A DNA stretch of 31,203 nt from JAGXTF01 sp040376005 (GCA_040376005.1 JBEIRK010000013.1:1-31203); one strand, 5' to 3'. Shown: positions 1 through 8,339, counted from the stretch's first letter. Notes: generated by a model from the sequence alone, not told the origin. Translations and numbers: made by a program.

Positions 1-47
1 CCGGTGCGGTTAAAAAAGTAGCGTTTGGCATCAAACCCTATGCGCAT
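1..47 (-). CDS. Glycosyltransferase, N-terminal fragment (cut by window edge)
   Basis: Only about the first 15 residues are inside the window. They read MRIGFDAKRYFFNRTG, which closely resembles the opening of GT4-type glycosyltransferases common in Bacteroidota (M-[KR]-I-x-F-D-A-K-R-x-x-x-N-x-T-G-L-G-N-Y). The ATG at 47-45 shares its A with the dapD stop codon (TAATG), so the gene is probably translationally coupled to dapD and in the same operon. Acceptor and product cannot be told from this stub. The match is from memory of the N-terminal motif, so the family is likely but not proven. Confidence 0.6.
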   Translation of the reverse strand, partial: MRIGFDAKRYFFNRT

Positions 48-859
48 TATACAGCAACGTTAAATTCACGCAGGGCGTCATTCAAGCTGGTTTTTGTATC
101 TGTGCTTGGTTTTCTTTGTCCGATGATTAAGGCGCAAGGCACGTAAAACTCTCCCCCTGCAAATTCTTTTTTCATGTTACCGGGAATGACCACACTTCTG
201 GGTGGAATCACACCACGTTCCAATTCTTGACCCGTGTTGGCATCCATAATTTTTGTGCTCATAGTAAGCGTAACACCTGCACCTAGAACGGCTTCCTTAC
301 CCACCCTCACCCCTTCTACTACGATGCAACGAGAACCAACAAAACAATCGTCTTCAATAATCACGGGCGCTGCTTGAACAGGTTCTAGCACACCACCAAT
401 ACCTACACCACCGCTTAGGTGTACATTTTTACCAATTTGCGCGCAGCTTCCTACTGTAGCCCAAGTATCAACCATAGTTCCGGAATCAACATAAGCACCA
501 ATATTCACATAGGATGGCATAAGGATAACACCAGGGGCAATAAAAGCACCATAACGGGCCACTGCGTGCGGCACTACGCGAATACCTAACTCTTGATAGC
601 CAGACTTCAACTTCATTTTATCATGAAATTCCATAGGACCTGCATGTAGGGTTTCCATTTGACGTGTTGGGAAATATAAAATCACCGCTTTTTTCACCCA
701 ATCATTCACTTTCCAACCGTTTTCTGTTGGCTCTGCAGTGCGCAAACGGCCCTTATCTACTTCCTCAATCACCCATTCAATGGCGCTAAGTGTTTGACTA
801 TCTTTCAATAACTCCCTGTTATTCCAGGCTTCTTCAATGATTTGAGATGCGTTTTGCAT
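47..859 (-). CDS. dapD: 2,3,4,5-tetrahydropyridine-2,6-dicarboxylate N-succinyltransferase
   Basis: Cytoplasmic enzyme of the succinylase branch of lysine/meso-DAP synthesis; it transfers succinyl from succinyl-CoA to tetrahydrodipicolinate. At 270 residues it has the family's normal length. The N-terminal helical part (NASQIIEEAWNNRELL) is followed by hexapeptide repeats of a left-handed beta helix, with the typical stretches GAFIAPGVILMPSYVNIGAY, GSCAQIGKNVHLSGGVGIGG and EDDCFVGSRCIVVEGV. I start it at the ATG at 859-857 (MQNASQII). The reading frame continues upstream to 922, but that part runs into the divergent peptidase gene and has no family similarity. Its stop overlaps the next gene by one base. 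No convincing promoter element for this strand was seen in the 48-base divergent gap. Confidence 0.96.
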   Translation of the reverse strand: MQNASQIIEEAWNNRELLKDSQTLSAIEWVIEEVDKGRLRTAEPTENGWKVNDWVKKAVILYFPTRQMETLHAGPMEFHDKMKLKSGYQELGIRVVPHAVARYGAFIAPGVILMPSYVNIGAYVDSGTMVDTWATVGSCAQIGKNVHLSGGVGIGGVLEPVQAAPVIIEDDCFVGSRCIVVEGVRVGKEAVLGAGVTLTMSTKIMDANTGQELERGVIPPRSVVIPGNMKKEFAGGEFYVPCALIIGQRKPSTDTKTSLNDALREFNVAV

Positions 860-872
860 TATGGTAAATTTG
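841..872 (+). promoter_or_regulatory. Bacteroidota-type promoter for the dipeptidyl peptidase gene
   Basis: TTTG at 841-844 and TAAATTTG at 865-872 are separated by 20 bases. This matches the TTTG-N19/21-TAnnTTTG consensus of the primary sigma factor of Bacteroidota. The predicted start of transcription is about 877, leaving a leader of about 30 bases before the ATG at 908. The -33 half lies inside the first codons of dapD on the other strand. Confidence 0.6.
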
Positions 873-907
873 GTGGCAAATTTGCACTTACTATTTGGAT
901 TCACAAA

Positions 908-3037
908 ATGAGCAACAAACACCTTTTCACTGGCGCTATTTTATTTCTCGGGTTATTCCCCTCCATACAGGCGCAGAAGCAACTTACCATTGAGGATTGC
1001 TTTAACAGAAAGTACTTTCCTCAGCGCTTAAGCGGTGTGCAGTGGATTCCCAATAGCCATAAATTTAGTCAAGTAGTTGGGGAAGCCTTAGTTGCCACAG
1101 ACCCCTACAGTAAAAAGAACGATACCATTTTCACGGTTGCCCAACTGAATGAAACCTTAGCCCTCGATGATGCGCGGGTTCGCGCCGTTCCCGCAGTGAC
1201 TTGGAAGGATGAAACAAGCCTTTGGTTCATGGCTGGCAATAAAATGTTTCTTTACAATGTGCCTGCTAAAAGCGCCGTATTAAAACGCAAAACAGGAGCC
1301 GCTGTAGAGGCGATAGAAGTATCTCCAGCTTCTTTGAATATCGCAACGGTAGAGAATAGTAATCTGTACATTCATAGTGCCTATGGAAGCCGCAAAATCA
1401 CTGAAGATGGCGGCAACGGTATTGTATACGGACAATCTGTGCACCGAAATGAATTTGGTATTAATGGTGGCTTATTTTGGAATTCAGAGGGCACCAAACT
1501 TGCATTCTACCGCATGGATGAAAGTAGCGTAACCGAATACCCTTTGCTCGACATTGGATCTAAACCCGGAAAATCTTCTCAAATTCGCTACCCCATGGCA
1601 GGCGATAGTAGCCATACGGTTACCATTGGTATCTTTAATACCTATACCGAAGAAACCATTTATTTAAATACTACCGGTCCGTATGACCAATATCTCACCA
1701 ACATCACTTGGGGACCTGATGGACTGCTTTATGTAGCTTGGGTAAACCGCGAACAGAACAAAATGCAATTGCGCAGATACAATGCATCTACAGGTCAGAT
1801 GGACAAACTCATGTTTGAAGAAACACATAGCAAATACGTGGAACCTGAGCATGGTCCCGTGTTTCTTCCCGACAACAGTGGTGATTTTATATGGTTTTCA
1901 GAAAGAAATGGCTTTGACCATTTGTATCTTTATTCGGGTAATAAGCCTGCGGAGGCATTAACATCAGGCAATTGGGAGGTAACACGTTTTATTGGTTTCG
2001 ATAAAAATGGTGAAGGATTTTATTTTGAAAGCACCAAAGAAAGTCCGCTAGAAAGACACGCCTACTATCAAAGACTGCGCGACAAAGACCATAAATCTAG
2101 AAAAATAACAAGCTTGGCAGGCACCCACAATGTGCTTGTGAATGCACAAGCGGGTATGTATATGGACATCTTTACAAGCAGAAAAGTGCCTTTGCGTTAT
2201 TCTGTTTATAAAACCGATGGAACAGTGCTCAATACCATTTTCGAATCCGCCAACCCAATAGAAGGATTTGAACTGGGTGAAATAAAAATCGAACCCGTTT
2301 TTGTGAATGGTGTAGCACTTTACACGCGCACATTTCTTCCTTCAAATTTTGACCCAAACCGCAAGTATCCCGCAATTGTTTACGTATACGGTGGCCCGCA
2401 TGCGCAAATGATTACTGAAAGTTGGCTGGGTGGTGCAAACCTTTGGTTCCATTATATGGCTGAGAACGGCTATATCGTTTATACTACAGACAATCGTGGA
2501 TCGGCCCACCGAGGCTTGGAATTTGAAAATGCCACATTTAGGCAGCTGGGCAATGTAGAAATGACGGACCAATTGAGAGCCTTGAGTGCATTAAAGCAAC
2601 TTCCTTACATAGACAGCAATAGAATTGGCGTGCATGGTTGGAGTTTTGGCGGATTTATGACTACCTCACTGATGACCAAACACCCCGAAGTGTTTAAAGT
2701 GGGCGTGGCTGGAGGACCGGTAATCGATTGGAATTACTATGAGATTATGTATACCGAAAGGTATATGGATAAACCTAGTGAAAACCCAGAGGGATACAAC
2801 CAAGCGAATCTTTTGAAATCCGCTGGTAACTTACAGGGCAGACTATTGATGATACACGGCACGGATGATGATGTGGTGGTTTGGCAACACAGTCTCATGT
2901 ACTTAAAAGAGAATGTAAAGAATATGAATGCCAACTTGGACTACTATGTATACCCAGGCCATAAGCACAATGTGGTAGGGCCAGACCGGGCGCATTTATA
3001 CAAAAAGATTAGCCTCTACTTTTTTGATTATCTATAA
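908..3037 (+). CDS. Secreted dipeptidyl peptidase IV (S9 family serine peptidase)
   Basis: A 709-residue exopeptidase that releases X-Pro (or X-Ala) dipeptides, probably in the periplasm. The ATG at 908 gives a clean signal peptide (MSNKHLFTGAILFLGLFPSIQA, cleavage before Q). The frame is open further upstream, but that part is not signal-like and overlaps dapD. The first about 450 residues form the DPPIV_N beta-propeller and the last about 250 the alpha/beta-hydrolase domain. The likely catalytic triad is Ser579 in HGWSFGGF, Asp654 in HGTDDDVV and His687 in PGHKHNV. The stop overlaps the HMG-CoA lyase start by one base (TAATG), so the genes are probably coupled. Length and motifs are normal for bacterial DPP IV; substrate preference is inferred from family. 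Confidence 0.94.
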   Translation: MSNKHLFTGAILFLGLFPSIQAQKQLTIEDCFNRKYFPQRLSGVQWIPNSHKFSQVVGEALVATDPYSKKNDTIFTVAQLNETLALDDARVRAVPAVTWKDETSLWFMAGNKMFLYNVPAKSAVLKRKTGAAVEAIEVSPASLNIATVENSNLYIHSAYGSRKITEDGGNGIVYGQSVHRNEFGINGGLFWNSEGTKLAFYRMDESSVTEYPLLDIGSKPGKSSQIRYPMAGDSSHTVTIGIFNTYTEETIYLNTTGPYDQYLTNITWGPDGLLYVAWVNREQNKMQLRRYNASTGQMDKLMFEETHSKYVEPEHGPVFLPDNSGDFIWFSERNGFDHLYLYSGNKPAEALTSGNWEVTRFIGFDKNGEGFYFESTKESPLERHAYYQRLRDKDHKSRKITSLAGTHNVLVNAQAGMYMDIFTSRKVPLRYSVYKTDGTVLNTIFESANPIEGFELGEIKIEPVFVNGVALYTRTFLPSNFDPNRKYPAIVYVYGGPHAQMITESWLGGANLWFHYMAENGYIVYTTDNRGSAHRGLEFENATFRQLGNVEMTDQLRALSALKQLPYIDSNRIGVHGWSFGGFMTTSLMTKHPEVFKVGVAGGPVIDWNYYEIMYTERYMDKPSENPEGYNQANLLKSAGNLQGRLLMIHGTDDDVVVWQHSLMYLKENVKNMNANLDYYVYPGHKHNVVGPDRAHLYKKISLYFFDYL

Positions 3038-3900
3038 TGGGTTCCTTGCATTTGGTTGAATGTCCGAGAGACGCCATGCAAGGCATGACGGAGTTCGTAC
3101 ACACCCTTACAAAAATCAATTACCTCAAAAGCCTACTCAAAGTAGGTTTTGGCACCCTGGACTGCGGCAGTTTCGTAAATCCAACTGCGGTGCCACAAAT
3201 GGCGGATACGGAAGAGATTATTGATGAAATTGGCAGTGAAAAAGGCAACACCCGTTTGTTGGTTATCGTCGCAAATGAACGCGGCGCAAGGGAAGCCTCT
3301 GCTTTTGATGCTATTGATGATTTGGGATTCCCATTTTCCATTAATGAAACCTTCCAAAAGCGAAATGCCAATTCAGGCGTGGAAGAAGCCTTCACACGTT
3401 TGCAGCACATTAAAGACATTGCCGATGCAGAAAACAAACGTTTGGTAGTTTACCTAAGCATGGCATTTGGCAATCCCTATGGTGAAGATTACGACAGAGA
3501 CCAAGTCTTAGAGTGGGCGCATCGGGTAGCCGGCATTGGAGTATCCGTTATTTCCTTGGCAGATACTGTTGGGCAAGCCAACACTGAGGACATCTCATAT
3601 CTTTTCCAACAAATGCAGCAGCAATTTCCTCACATTGAGACAGGAGCTCATTTTCATGCGCGCCCCGGAATGTGGATTGAAAAAGCAGAGCAAGCCCTGA
3701 AGGCGGGTTGTCACAGATTTGATGGCGCCATTCTGGGCTATGGAGGTTGTCCTTTTGCTGCTGACACCTTGACTGGCAATCTACCCACAGAAGAGCTTAT
3801 ACGGTGGTTTGAGTATGAGAAGCGCATTCCAACACATATCAATCTTACCTTGTTGGACGATGCAGTGAACCGCGCCCATGGTATTTTCAACCACAACTGA
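3037..3900 (+). CDS. Hydroxymethylglutaryl-CoA lyase (Bacteroidota type)
   Basis: A TIM-barrel lyase of 287 residues that splits HMG-CoA into acetyl-CoA and acetoacetate, the last step of leucine breakdown. It keeps the key HMGL-like residues: Arg11-Asp12 in ECPRDAMQ, SFVNPTAVPQM, metal-binding His205 and His207 in GAHFH, the active-site Cys238 in GYGGCPFA, and metal-binding Asn248 in TGNLPTEE. It differs from the mammalian type by PRDA for PRDG and HFHARP for HCHDTY. As far as I recall these differences are shared by Bacteroidota homologues, so it is probably a clade variant and not a broken enzyme. The ATG overlaps the peptidase stop by one base. Its position after a peptidase fits amino-acid catabolism. 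Confidence 0.88.
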   Translation: MGSLHLVECPRDAMQGMTEFVHTLTKINYLKSLLKVGFGTLDCGSFVNPTAVPQMADTEEIIDEIGSEKGNTRLLVIVANERGAREASAFDAIDDLGFPFSINETFQKRNANSGVEEAFTRLQHIKDIADAENKRLVVYLSMAFGNPYGEDYDRDQVLEWAHRVAGIGVSVISLADTVGQANTEDISYLFQQMQQQFPHIETGAHFHARPGMWIEKAEQALKAGCHRFDGAILGYGGCPFAADTLTGNLPTEELIRWFEYEKRIPTHINLTLLDDAVNRAHGIFNHN

Positions 3901-3905
3901 GTCAC

Positions 3906-4244
3906 ATGAAAAAACATCCGCTTTTTGAGGTATTTTGTGGCAATCAATCTGAGGTATACTTCAGACTTACCTCACAGCAGGGAGAAACCTTACTTGTGAG
4001 TGAAGCCCAGCCCAATTCAAATGCAGCATACCGCGTTATAAATCAACTCAGTGATCCCAAATTCTTAGAAAATGGATTAAAGCGCATCCAAACCCCTGAC
4101 AAGAAATTCACTTTTCACATCGAATCACAAAAACAAGGTGTCTTGGGTAAAGGACCTGTTTTTTCGCAGGAAACCTTATGCGATACTTGCATACAGGAGT
4201 TTCTCAGAGATGCTTTTGTTGCCGATATTGAGGATTATACTTAA
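3906..4244 (+). CDS. Small protein of unknown function, possibly DUF1508/YegP-like
   Basis: A 112-residue soluble protein with no signal peptide or membrane segment, starting 5 bases after the HMG-CoA lyase stop and so probably in its operon. The first half (FEVFCGNQSEVYFRLTSQQG, then ETLLVSEAQPNSNAAYRVIN) has the pattern of the DUF1508/YegP repeat: F-E-[IV] strand, x-[YF]-R-L-x-x-x-[NQ]-G-E turn, S-E-x-Y/Q, then a helix of the AAxxGI type. The second half repeats the strand-turn idea weakly (KFTFHIESQKQGVLGKG) and ends in a CDTC motif and an acidic tail. I cannot assign a function; the DUF1508 link is by eye and moderate at best. Confidence 0.7.
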   Translation: MKKHPLFEVFCGNQSEVYFRLTSQQGETLLVSEAQPNSNAAYRVINQLSDPKFLENGLKRIQTPDKKFTFHIESQKQGVLGKGPVFSQETLCDTCIQEFLRDAFVADIEDYT

Positions 4245-4285
4245 TCCCACGGCAAAAAGACGATGACGCTTTGAGAGGAAAAAGC

Positions 4286-4293
4286 GAATTTTG
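4286..4293 (+). promoter_or_regulatory. Possible -7 element before the GH92 gene
   Basis: GAATTTTG matches TAnnTTTG at all but the first base and ends only 5 bases before the ATG at 4299. If used, the transcript would be leaderless or nearly so. No -33 element at the right distance was seen (a TTTG at 4270-4273 is too close). Confidence 0.25.
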
Positions 4294-4298
4294 CAGGA

Positions 4299-7172
4299 AT
4301 GTCAATTCGCAATCTGTTATTGATTCTCACCTTTAGCACATTCCCCGTATTTGGGCAATACACACAATTCGTAAATCCATTTATTGGCACTGGCGGACAT
4401 GGCCATACCTATCCGGGGGCCACTGTTCCTTTCGGCATGGTGCAATTAAGCCCTGATACCCGCGTAGATGGAAGTTGGGACGGCTGTGGTGGCTATCACT
4501 ATTCTGATACCTTTATTTATGGCTTTTCACACACCCACTTAAGTGGCACAGGGGTTAGTGATTATGGAGACATACTGCTAATGCCCGTTACCGGAAAGCC
4601 TACATTCGAACCTAAAGAATATGGTTCCACGTTTCGTCATGACAATGAGACGGCAAAACCAGGATATTATAAGGTTCAACTGGATAATGGGAATATACTT
4701 GCGGAACTGAGTAGCACTTTGCATTGCGGAATTCACCGGTATAGTTTCAATAAACTTGGATTTAATTCTGTGGTTTTGGATCTGCAGCACCGAGATAGAC
4801 TTACGGGTTATGAAATAAAACAGGTGGGTAAAAATAGAATTGAAGGGTATAGAAAAAGTGAGGCATGGGCCAAAGAGCAATATGTGTATTTCACCATTGA
4901 ATTTTCGCAGCCAATTCTCAAGACTACCTGGCATGAAAACAAGAGTAAGGTGGGTTTTACCTTCCTCACCAAAGGTGCGCCCATTGAGGTGAAAGTATCC
5001 TTGTCTTTTTGCAATAACGAAGGTTCCAATGCCAATTTGAATGCAGAATTGAATCAGGTGAATTTCGACAGCACGGTAGAGCTTGCTACCCAACTTTGGG
5101 AAAATGAACTAGGAAAGATTCAAGCACAAAGTTCAGACCCAAGTGAACTGGTAAAGTTCTACACGGCACTCTACCATTGTTTTTTGCAGCCCAATACCGC
5201 TTCCGATGTGAATGGAAATTACCGTGGAATGGATATGAAAATCCACAAAGCGGAAGGCTATACCCATTATACCGTGTTTTCACTTTGGGACACCTACCGC
5301 GCCTTGCATCCGCTACTAACCGTTATTGACAGGAAACGCACACGCGACTTCATTCGCACCTTTTTGGCTATGTACAAAGATGGAGGAAGGCTTCCTTTTT
5401 GGGAACTTGCAGCCAATGAGACGGATTGTATGATTGGTTACCACGCGGCCAGCGTCATCAGCGATGCCTTTGCAAAGGGGATTCAAGATTTTGATACTGA
5501 ACTTGCCCTGGAAGGCATGATAGCCTTCTCCAATGAAAACAAATACGGGAAACGAATCTACCAAAGGGATGGTTTTATTTCTTCAGAGTATGAAGCAGAA
5601 TCCGTATCCAAAACACTCGAGTACGCCTACGACGATTGGTGCATTTCCCTATTTGCCTCATCCCTCGGAAAAGATTCAATCGCGGCTGTATTCAAAAATA
5701 GAAGTAACAGTTGGTACCAATTGTTTGACCCAAAAACCGGATTCATGCGTCCGCGCTTCAATGGCAATTGGATGGATGGATTTGACCCTCGAGAGGTAAA
5801 CAACCATTTTACAGAAGGCAATTCGTGGCAATACTCCTTCTATGTGCCACATGACCCCAGGGACTTTATGGCGATGCACGGTGGAATGAATGGCGCAATT
5901 CAAAAACTAGACGCATTGTTTGCTGAAAAATCAGGAACTACGGGGCGCGAACAAGCAGATATTACAGGCTTAATAGGGCAATATGCACATGGCAATGAGC
6001 CTAGCCACCACATTGCATACATGTACAACTATTTCTATGCACCTGAAAGAACGCAGCACTTGGTGCACTCCATATGTACCGAGTTTTATACCACGGCCCC
6101 CGACGGACTTATCGGCAATGAAGATTGCGGCCAAATGAGTGCCTGGTATGTGCTAAGCGCCTTAGGCTTTTACCAACTCGCCCCGGGTCTACCGCAATAT
6201 ACCCTTGGAACACCTGCGCTAGACAAGGCTACCATTCAATTGGAAAATGGAAAACAGTTCAAAATAGAAACAAAGAACCGCAGTATTGGCAGTTGGTATG
6301 CCGTTCCCAAATACGACAATGAAGTACGAATGTACATTTCAGATGAAGAAATGCAACAAGGGGGCACACTTCAATTCTATGTAAGCAGTCAGCCAGAGGA
6401 TGAGTCACATGATTATCTTATGATTCCTGCGGATGCTGAGATGATTATTGCACCCGCAGCTCCGATAATTCATGCACCTCGCAGTTTCAAAGGGGAAACC
6501 AAAATTACCATAGAAGCGCTTCGCGAAAATGAAAGAATATTCTATTTTTTAAATTCCGATTCTTTGCATGCAAAATTGTACCAAGGTCCCATCCAAATAA
6601 ACAGGAGCAGCAGTATCCGCGCCTTTGCAGTTAAGGATGTAAATATAGAAACCCTGAAAAGTCCCGTAACGGTAGCGCACAGTTACAAAGTAAAAAACAC
6701 CTGGGAGATAAAGGTAAATGCCACTCCGAATAAGCAGTACACCGCTGGTGGTGCATCGGCATTAATTGATGGAATCCGCGGAACTACCAATTGGAGGGCC
6801 GGAGATTGGCAAGGGTATCAATCTCAGGATTTCGAAGCCACCCTAGATGTAGGGAGCATGCAATTGCTTACTGAAGTACGGGTTGGGTTTTTGCAAGATG
6901 CCAATGCTTGGATTTTTATGCCACAGCAAATGGAAGTATTGGTAAGTTCGGATGGAACGAACTTTACCAGTGTAGGTTTTGTAAAAACCAGCACTGCGTC
7001 TGATTCTAAAGAAGTACAAGTCATAGACTACTCATTGCTTCTAAAAAACCAAAGAAAAACGAGATACATTAAGGTTAAGGCAAAGAATTTCGGCAAGCTC
7101 CCTTCTTGGCATCCTGGCCATATAGATGGCGGAGATGCGTTTATCTTTATCGATGAAATTGAAATAAAATAA
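4299..7172 (+). CDS. Secreted GH92 alpha-mannosidase with C-terminal F5/8-type carbohydrate-binding domain
   Basis: A 957-residue exo-acting alpha-1,2-mannosidase family enzyme, exported by a signal peptide (MSIRNLLLILTFSTFPVFG). The GH92 core opens with YTQFVNPFIGTGGHGHTYPG and PFGMVQLSPDTR. Likely catalytic or calcium-site acids are Glu506 in TEGNSWQY (general acid), Glu567 in HGNEPSHH and Asp609 in GNEDCGQMSAW. After the core (about residue 715) comes a chitobiase-C-like beta-sandwich (about 720-790), then an F5/8 type C (discoidin, CBM32-like) domain with ASALIDGIRGTTNWRAG and TEVRVGFLQD. No SusC/SusD pair or other glycan genes are next to it, so it is not in a visible polysaccharide utilisation locus. 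It converges on the ferritin/VIT1 gene with a 5-base gap. Confidence 0.94.
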   Translation: MSIRNLLLILTFSTFPVFGQYTQFVNPFIGTGGHGHTYPGATVPFGMVQLSPDTRVDGSWDGCGGYHYSDTFIYGFSHTHLSGTGVSDYGDILLMPVTGKPTFEPKEYGSTFRHDNETAKPGYYKVQLDNGNILAELSSTLHCGIHRYSFNKLGFNSVVLDLQHRDRLTGYEIKQVGKNRIEGYRKSEAWAKEQYVYFTIEFSQPILKTTWHENKSKVGFTFLTKGAPIEVKVSLSFCNNEGSNANLNAELNQVNFDSTVELATQLWENELGKIQAQSSDPSELVKFYTALYHCFLQPNTASDVNGNYRGMDMKIHKAEGYTHYTVFSLWDTYRALHPLLTVIDRKRTRDFIRTFLAMYKDGGRLPFWELAANETDCMIGYHAASVISDAFAKGIQDFDTELALEGMIAFSNENKYGKRIYQRDGFISSEYEAESVSKTLEYAYDDWCISLFASSLGKDSIAAVFKNRSNSWYQLFDPKTGFMRPRFNGNWMDGFDPREVNNHFTEGNSWQYSFYVPHDPRDFMAMHGGMNGAIQKLDALFAEKSGTTGREQADITGLIGQYAHGNEPSHHIAYMYNYFYAPERTQHLVHSICTEFYTTAPDGLIGNEDCGQMSAWYVLSALGFYQLAPGLPQYTLGTPALDKATIQLENGKQFKIETKNRSIGSWYAVPKYDNEVRMYISDEEMQQGGTLQFYVSSQPEDESHDYLMIPADAEMIIAPAAPIIHAPRSFKGETKITIEALRENERIFYFLNSDSLHAKLYQGPIQINRSSSIRAFAVKDVNIETLKSPVTVAHSYKVKNTWEIKVNATPNKQYTAGGASALIDGIRGTTNWRAGDWQGYQSQDFEATLDVGSMQLLTEVRVGFLQDANAWIFMPQQMEVLVSSDGTNFTSVGFVKTSTASDSKEVQVIDYSLLLKNQRKTRYIKVKAKNFGKLPSWHPGHIDGGDAFIFIDEIEIK

Positions 7173-7177
7173 GCGAT

Positions 7178-8278
7178 TTAGCCGGTTAGGCCTACGCCAA
7201 TTAATGATCCGATTCCATAAGTAATTGCTGCTGCAAGCAGTCCGAAAAGCACTTGTCGCAACCCTGAATACCATACACTTTTACCCGTAAAAAGGGTAAT
7301 GGATGCGCCTATTAAAAACAGGCCTAAAGCACTTAAAATCGCGCTAAACAAAACCGCCTTTAGCCCGCCTGTAAAGAAGAACGGAATCACCGGGATGATG
7401 GCTCCAAGGGCAAACAAGATAAAGGATGTGATTGCAGCTTCCATTGCCGAGCCTTTCAAATCTTCTGGCTGTATGCCCAACTCCTCTTTGACCAGCACTT
7501 CATGTGCCTTATCTGTATGTTGTATAATATCAGCAGCCATTGTCCTGGCCTGGGCTTCAGGAATTCCTTTTGACATATAAATAAGCGCCAATTCCCTCTC
7601 CTCTCCGGCGGGATTCACAAGTAGCTCTTCCATCTCCAGTTGCATTTGATTTTCAGAAAGTTCTTGAGAGCTTTTAACACTTATCCATTCCCCTAGCGCC
7701 ATAGACAAGGCACCCGCAAGGAGCCCAGCCATACCCGTGAGCAATACTTCTTGTTGACCGCTGCTGGCACCTGCGATGCCCATAACCAAACTAAAATTCG
7801 ACACCAAACCATCATTGCCACCCAGCACAGCGGCACGCAGTGCATTTCCTCCGACAGAACGGTGTCTTTTTTCAAACCGTGCGAGACTGCTTCCCGAAAC
7901 ACGTGTGTTGTTGTTGAGTATGTTTTTAAGAATTTCTACGTGAGAGGTATCGGACAATGAAGTCTGCGTATCAGTGGCTTTTCGCGCATTCGCAATGGCT
8001 GAAGAAATACTTTTCTCAGTATCCAACAGGATTCCCAGTATAAATTCATATCCAATGATTCCTCCAAGTTTATGAAGAAATCTTGCGCGAAACGAAGGCT
8101 TAGGCATTTCAGAAATAGCATAGCCTTTATGTGAAAGAAAAGCAGCCGCATGGCCCGCCTCAATTTCACTCATTTCACGAAATACCAAGGCTACATTGGG
8201 ATCCGACTCATGCTCGGCCAACACATGATACAAGTAAGAGGCATCAACCTCGGTCTGAATATTCTTGAGCTGATTCAC
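7178..8278 (-). CDS. Ferritin-like/VIT1 fusion membrane protein (MbfA-like iron transporter)
   Basis: A 366-residue protein joining an N-terminal ferritin-like di-iron helical domain (about 1-130) to a VIT1/CCC1 membrane domain (about 140-366). Possible metal ligands in the first part are Glu10, Glu40 and His43 (EAGH), Glu88 and His113/Glu115. The VIT1 part shows LRAAVLGGNDGLVSNFSLVM, ALSMALGEWISVKSSQE and three to four hydrophobic helices near the C terminus. Family members (bacterial MbfA) export iron and protect against peroxide stress; that role is inferred here. The start is GTG at 8278-8276: a TAA stop lies directly before it and the next in-frame ATG would remove the first ferritin helix. 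A CRP-like palindrome lies 34-49 bases upstream. Confidence 0.88.
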   Translation of the reverse strand: MNQLKNIQTEVDASYLYHVLAEHESDPNVALVFREMSEIEAGHAAAFLSHKGYAISEMPKPSFRARFLHKLGGIIGYEFILGILLDTEKSISSAIANARKATDTQTSLSDTSHVEILKNILNNNTRVSGSSLARFEKRHRSVGGNALRAAVLGGNDGLVSNFSLVMGIAGASSGQQEVLLTGMAGLLAGALSMALGEWISVKSSQELSENQMQLEMEELLVNPAGEERELALIYMSKGIPEAQARTMAADIIQHTDKAHEVLVKEELGIQPEDLKGSAMEAAITSFILFALGAIIPVIPFFFTGGLKAVLFSAILSALGLFLIGASITLFTGKSVWYSGLRQVLFGLLAAAITYGIGSLIGVGLTG

Positions 8279-8311
8279 TTAGGCAATGTAAGTCTCGTTA
8301 TTGACATTTTC

Positions 8312-8327
8312 CGTGATGTTTATCACA
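8312..8327 (-). promoter_or_regulatory. CRP/FNR-like palindrome upstream of the ferritin-VIT1 gene
   Basis: On the minus strand TGTGATAAACATCACG reads as GTGAT-N4-ATCAC, a perfect 5-base inverted repeat. It matches the classic CRP half-sites TGTGA-N6-TCACA at nine of ten positions. It sits in the 61-base gap between the transporter stop (8340) and the GTG start (8278), where an operator would be expected. No regulator is encoded in the window, and a chance match is possible. Confidence 0.35.
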
Positions 8328-8339
8328 GAAAAAGCAATT

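Noticed and set aside
860..922. 21-codon N-terminal extension of dapD
   Set aside because: It overlaps the start of the divergent peptidase gene, and DapD proteins normally begin at the internal ATG at 859.
3037..3900. HMG-CoA lyase gene as an inactive relative
   Set aside because: All the main metal and catalytic residues are present; the unusual flanking residues look clade-specific, not degenerate.
4270..4293. Full two-part promoter before the GH92 gene
   Set aside because: The TTTG at 4270 is only 12 bases from the -7-like element, too close for a -33 site; only the weak -7 element is kept.
4578..5093. A 171-codon minus-strand open frame inside the GH92 gene
   Set aside because: Antisense shadow of a strongly conserved glycoside hydrolase core; no promoter or family similarity.
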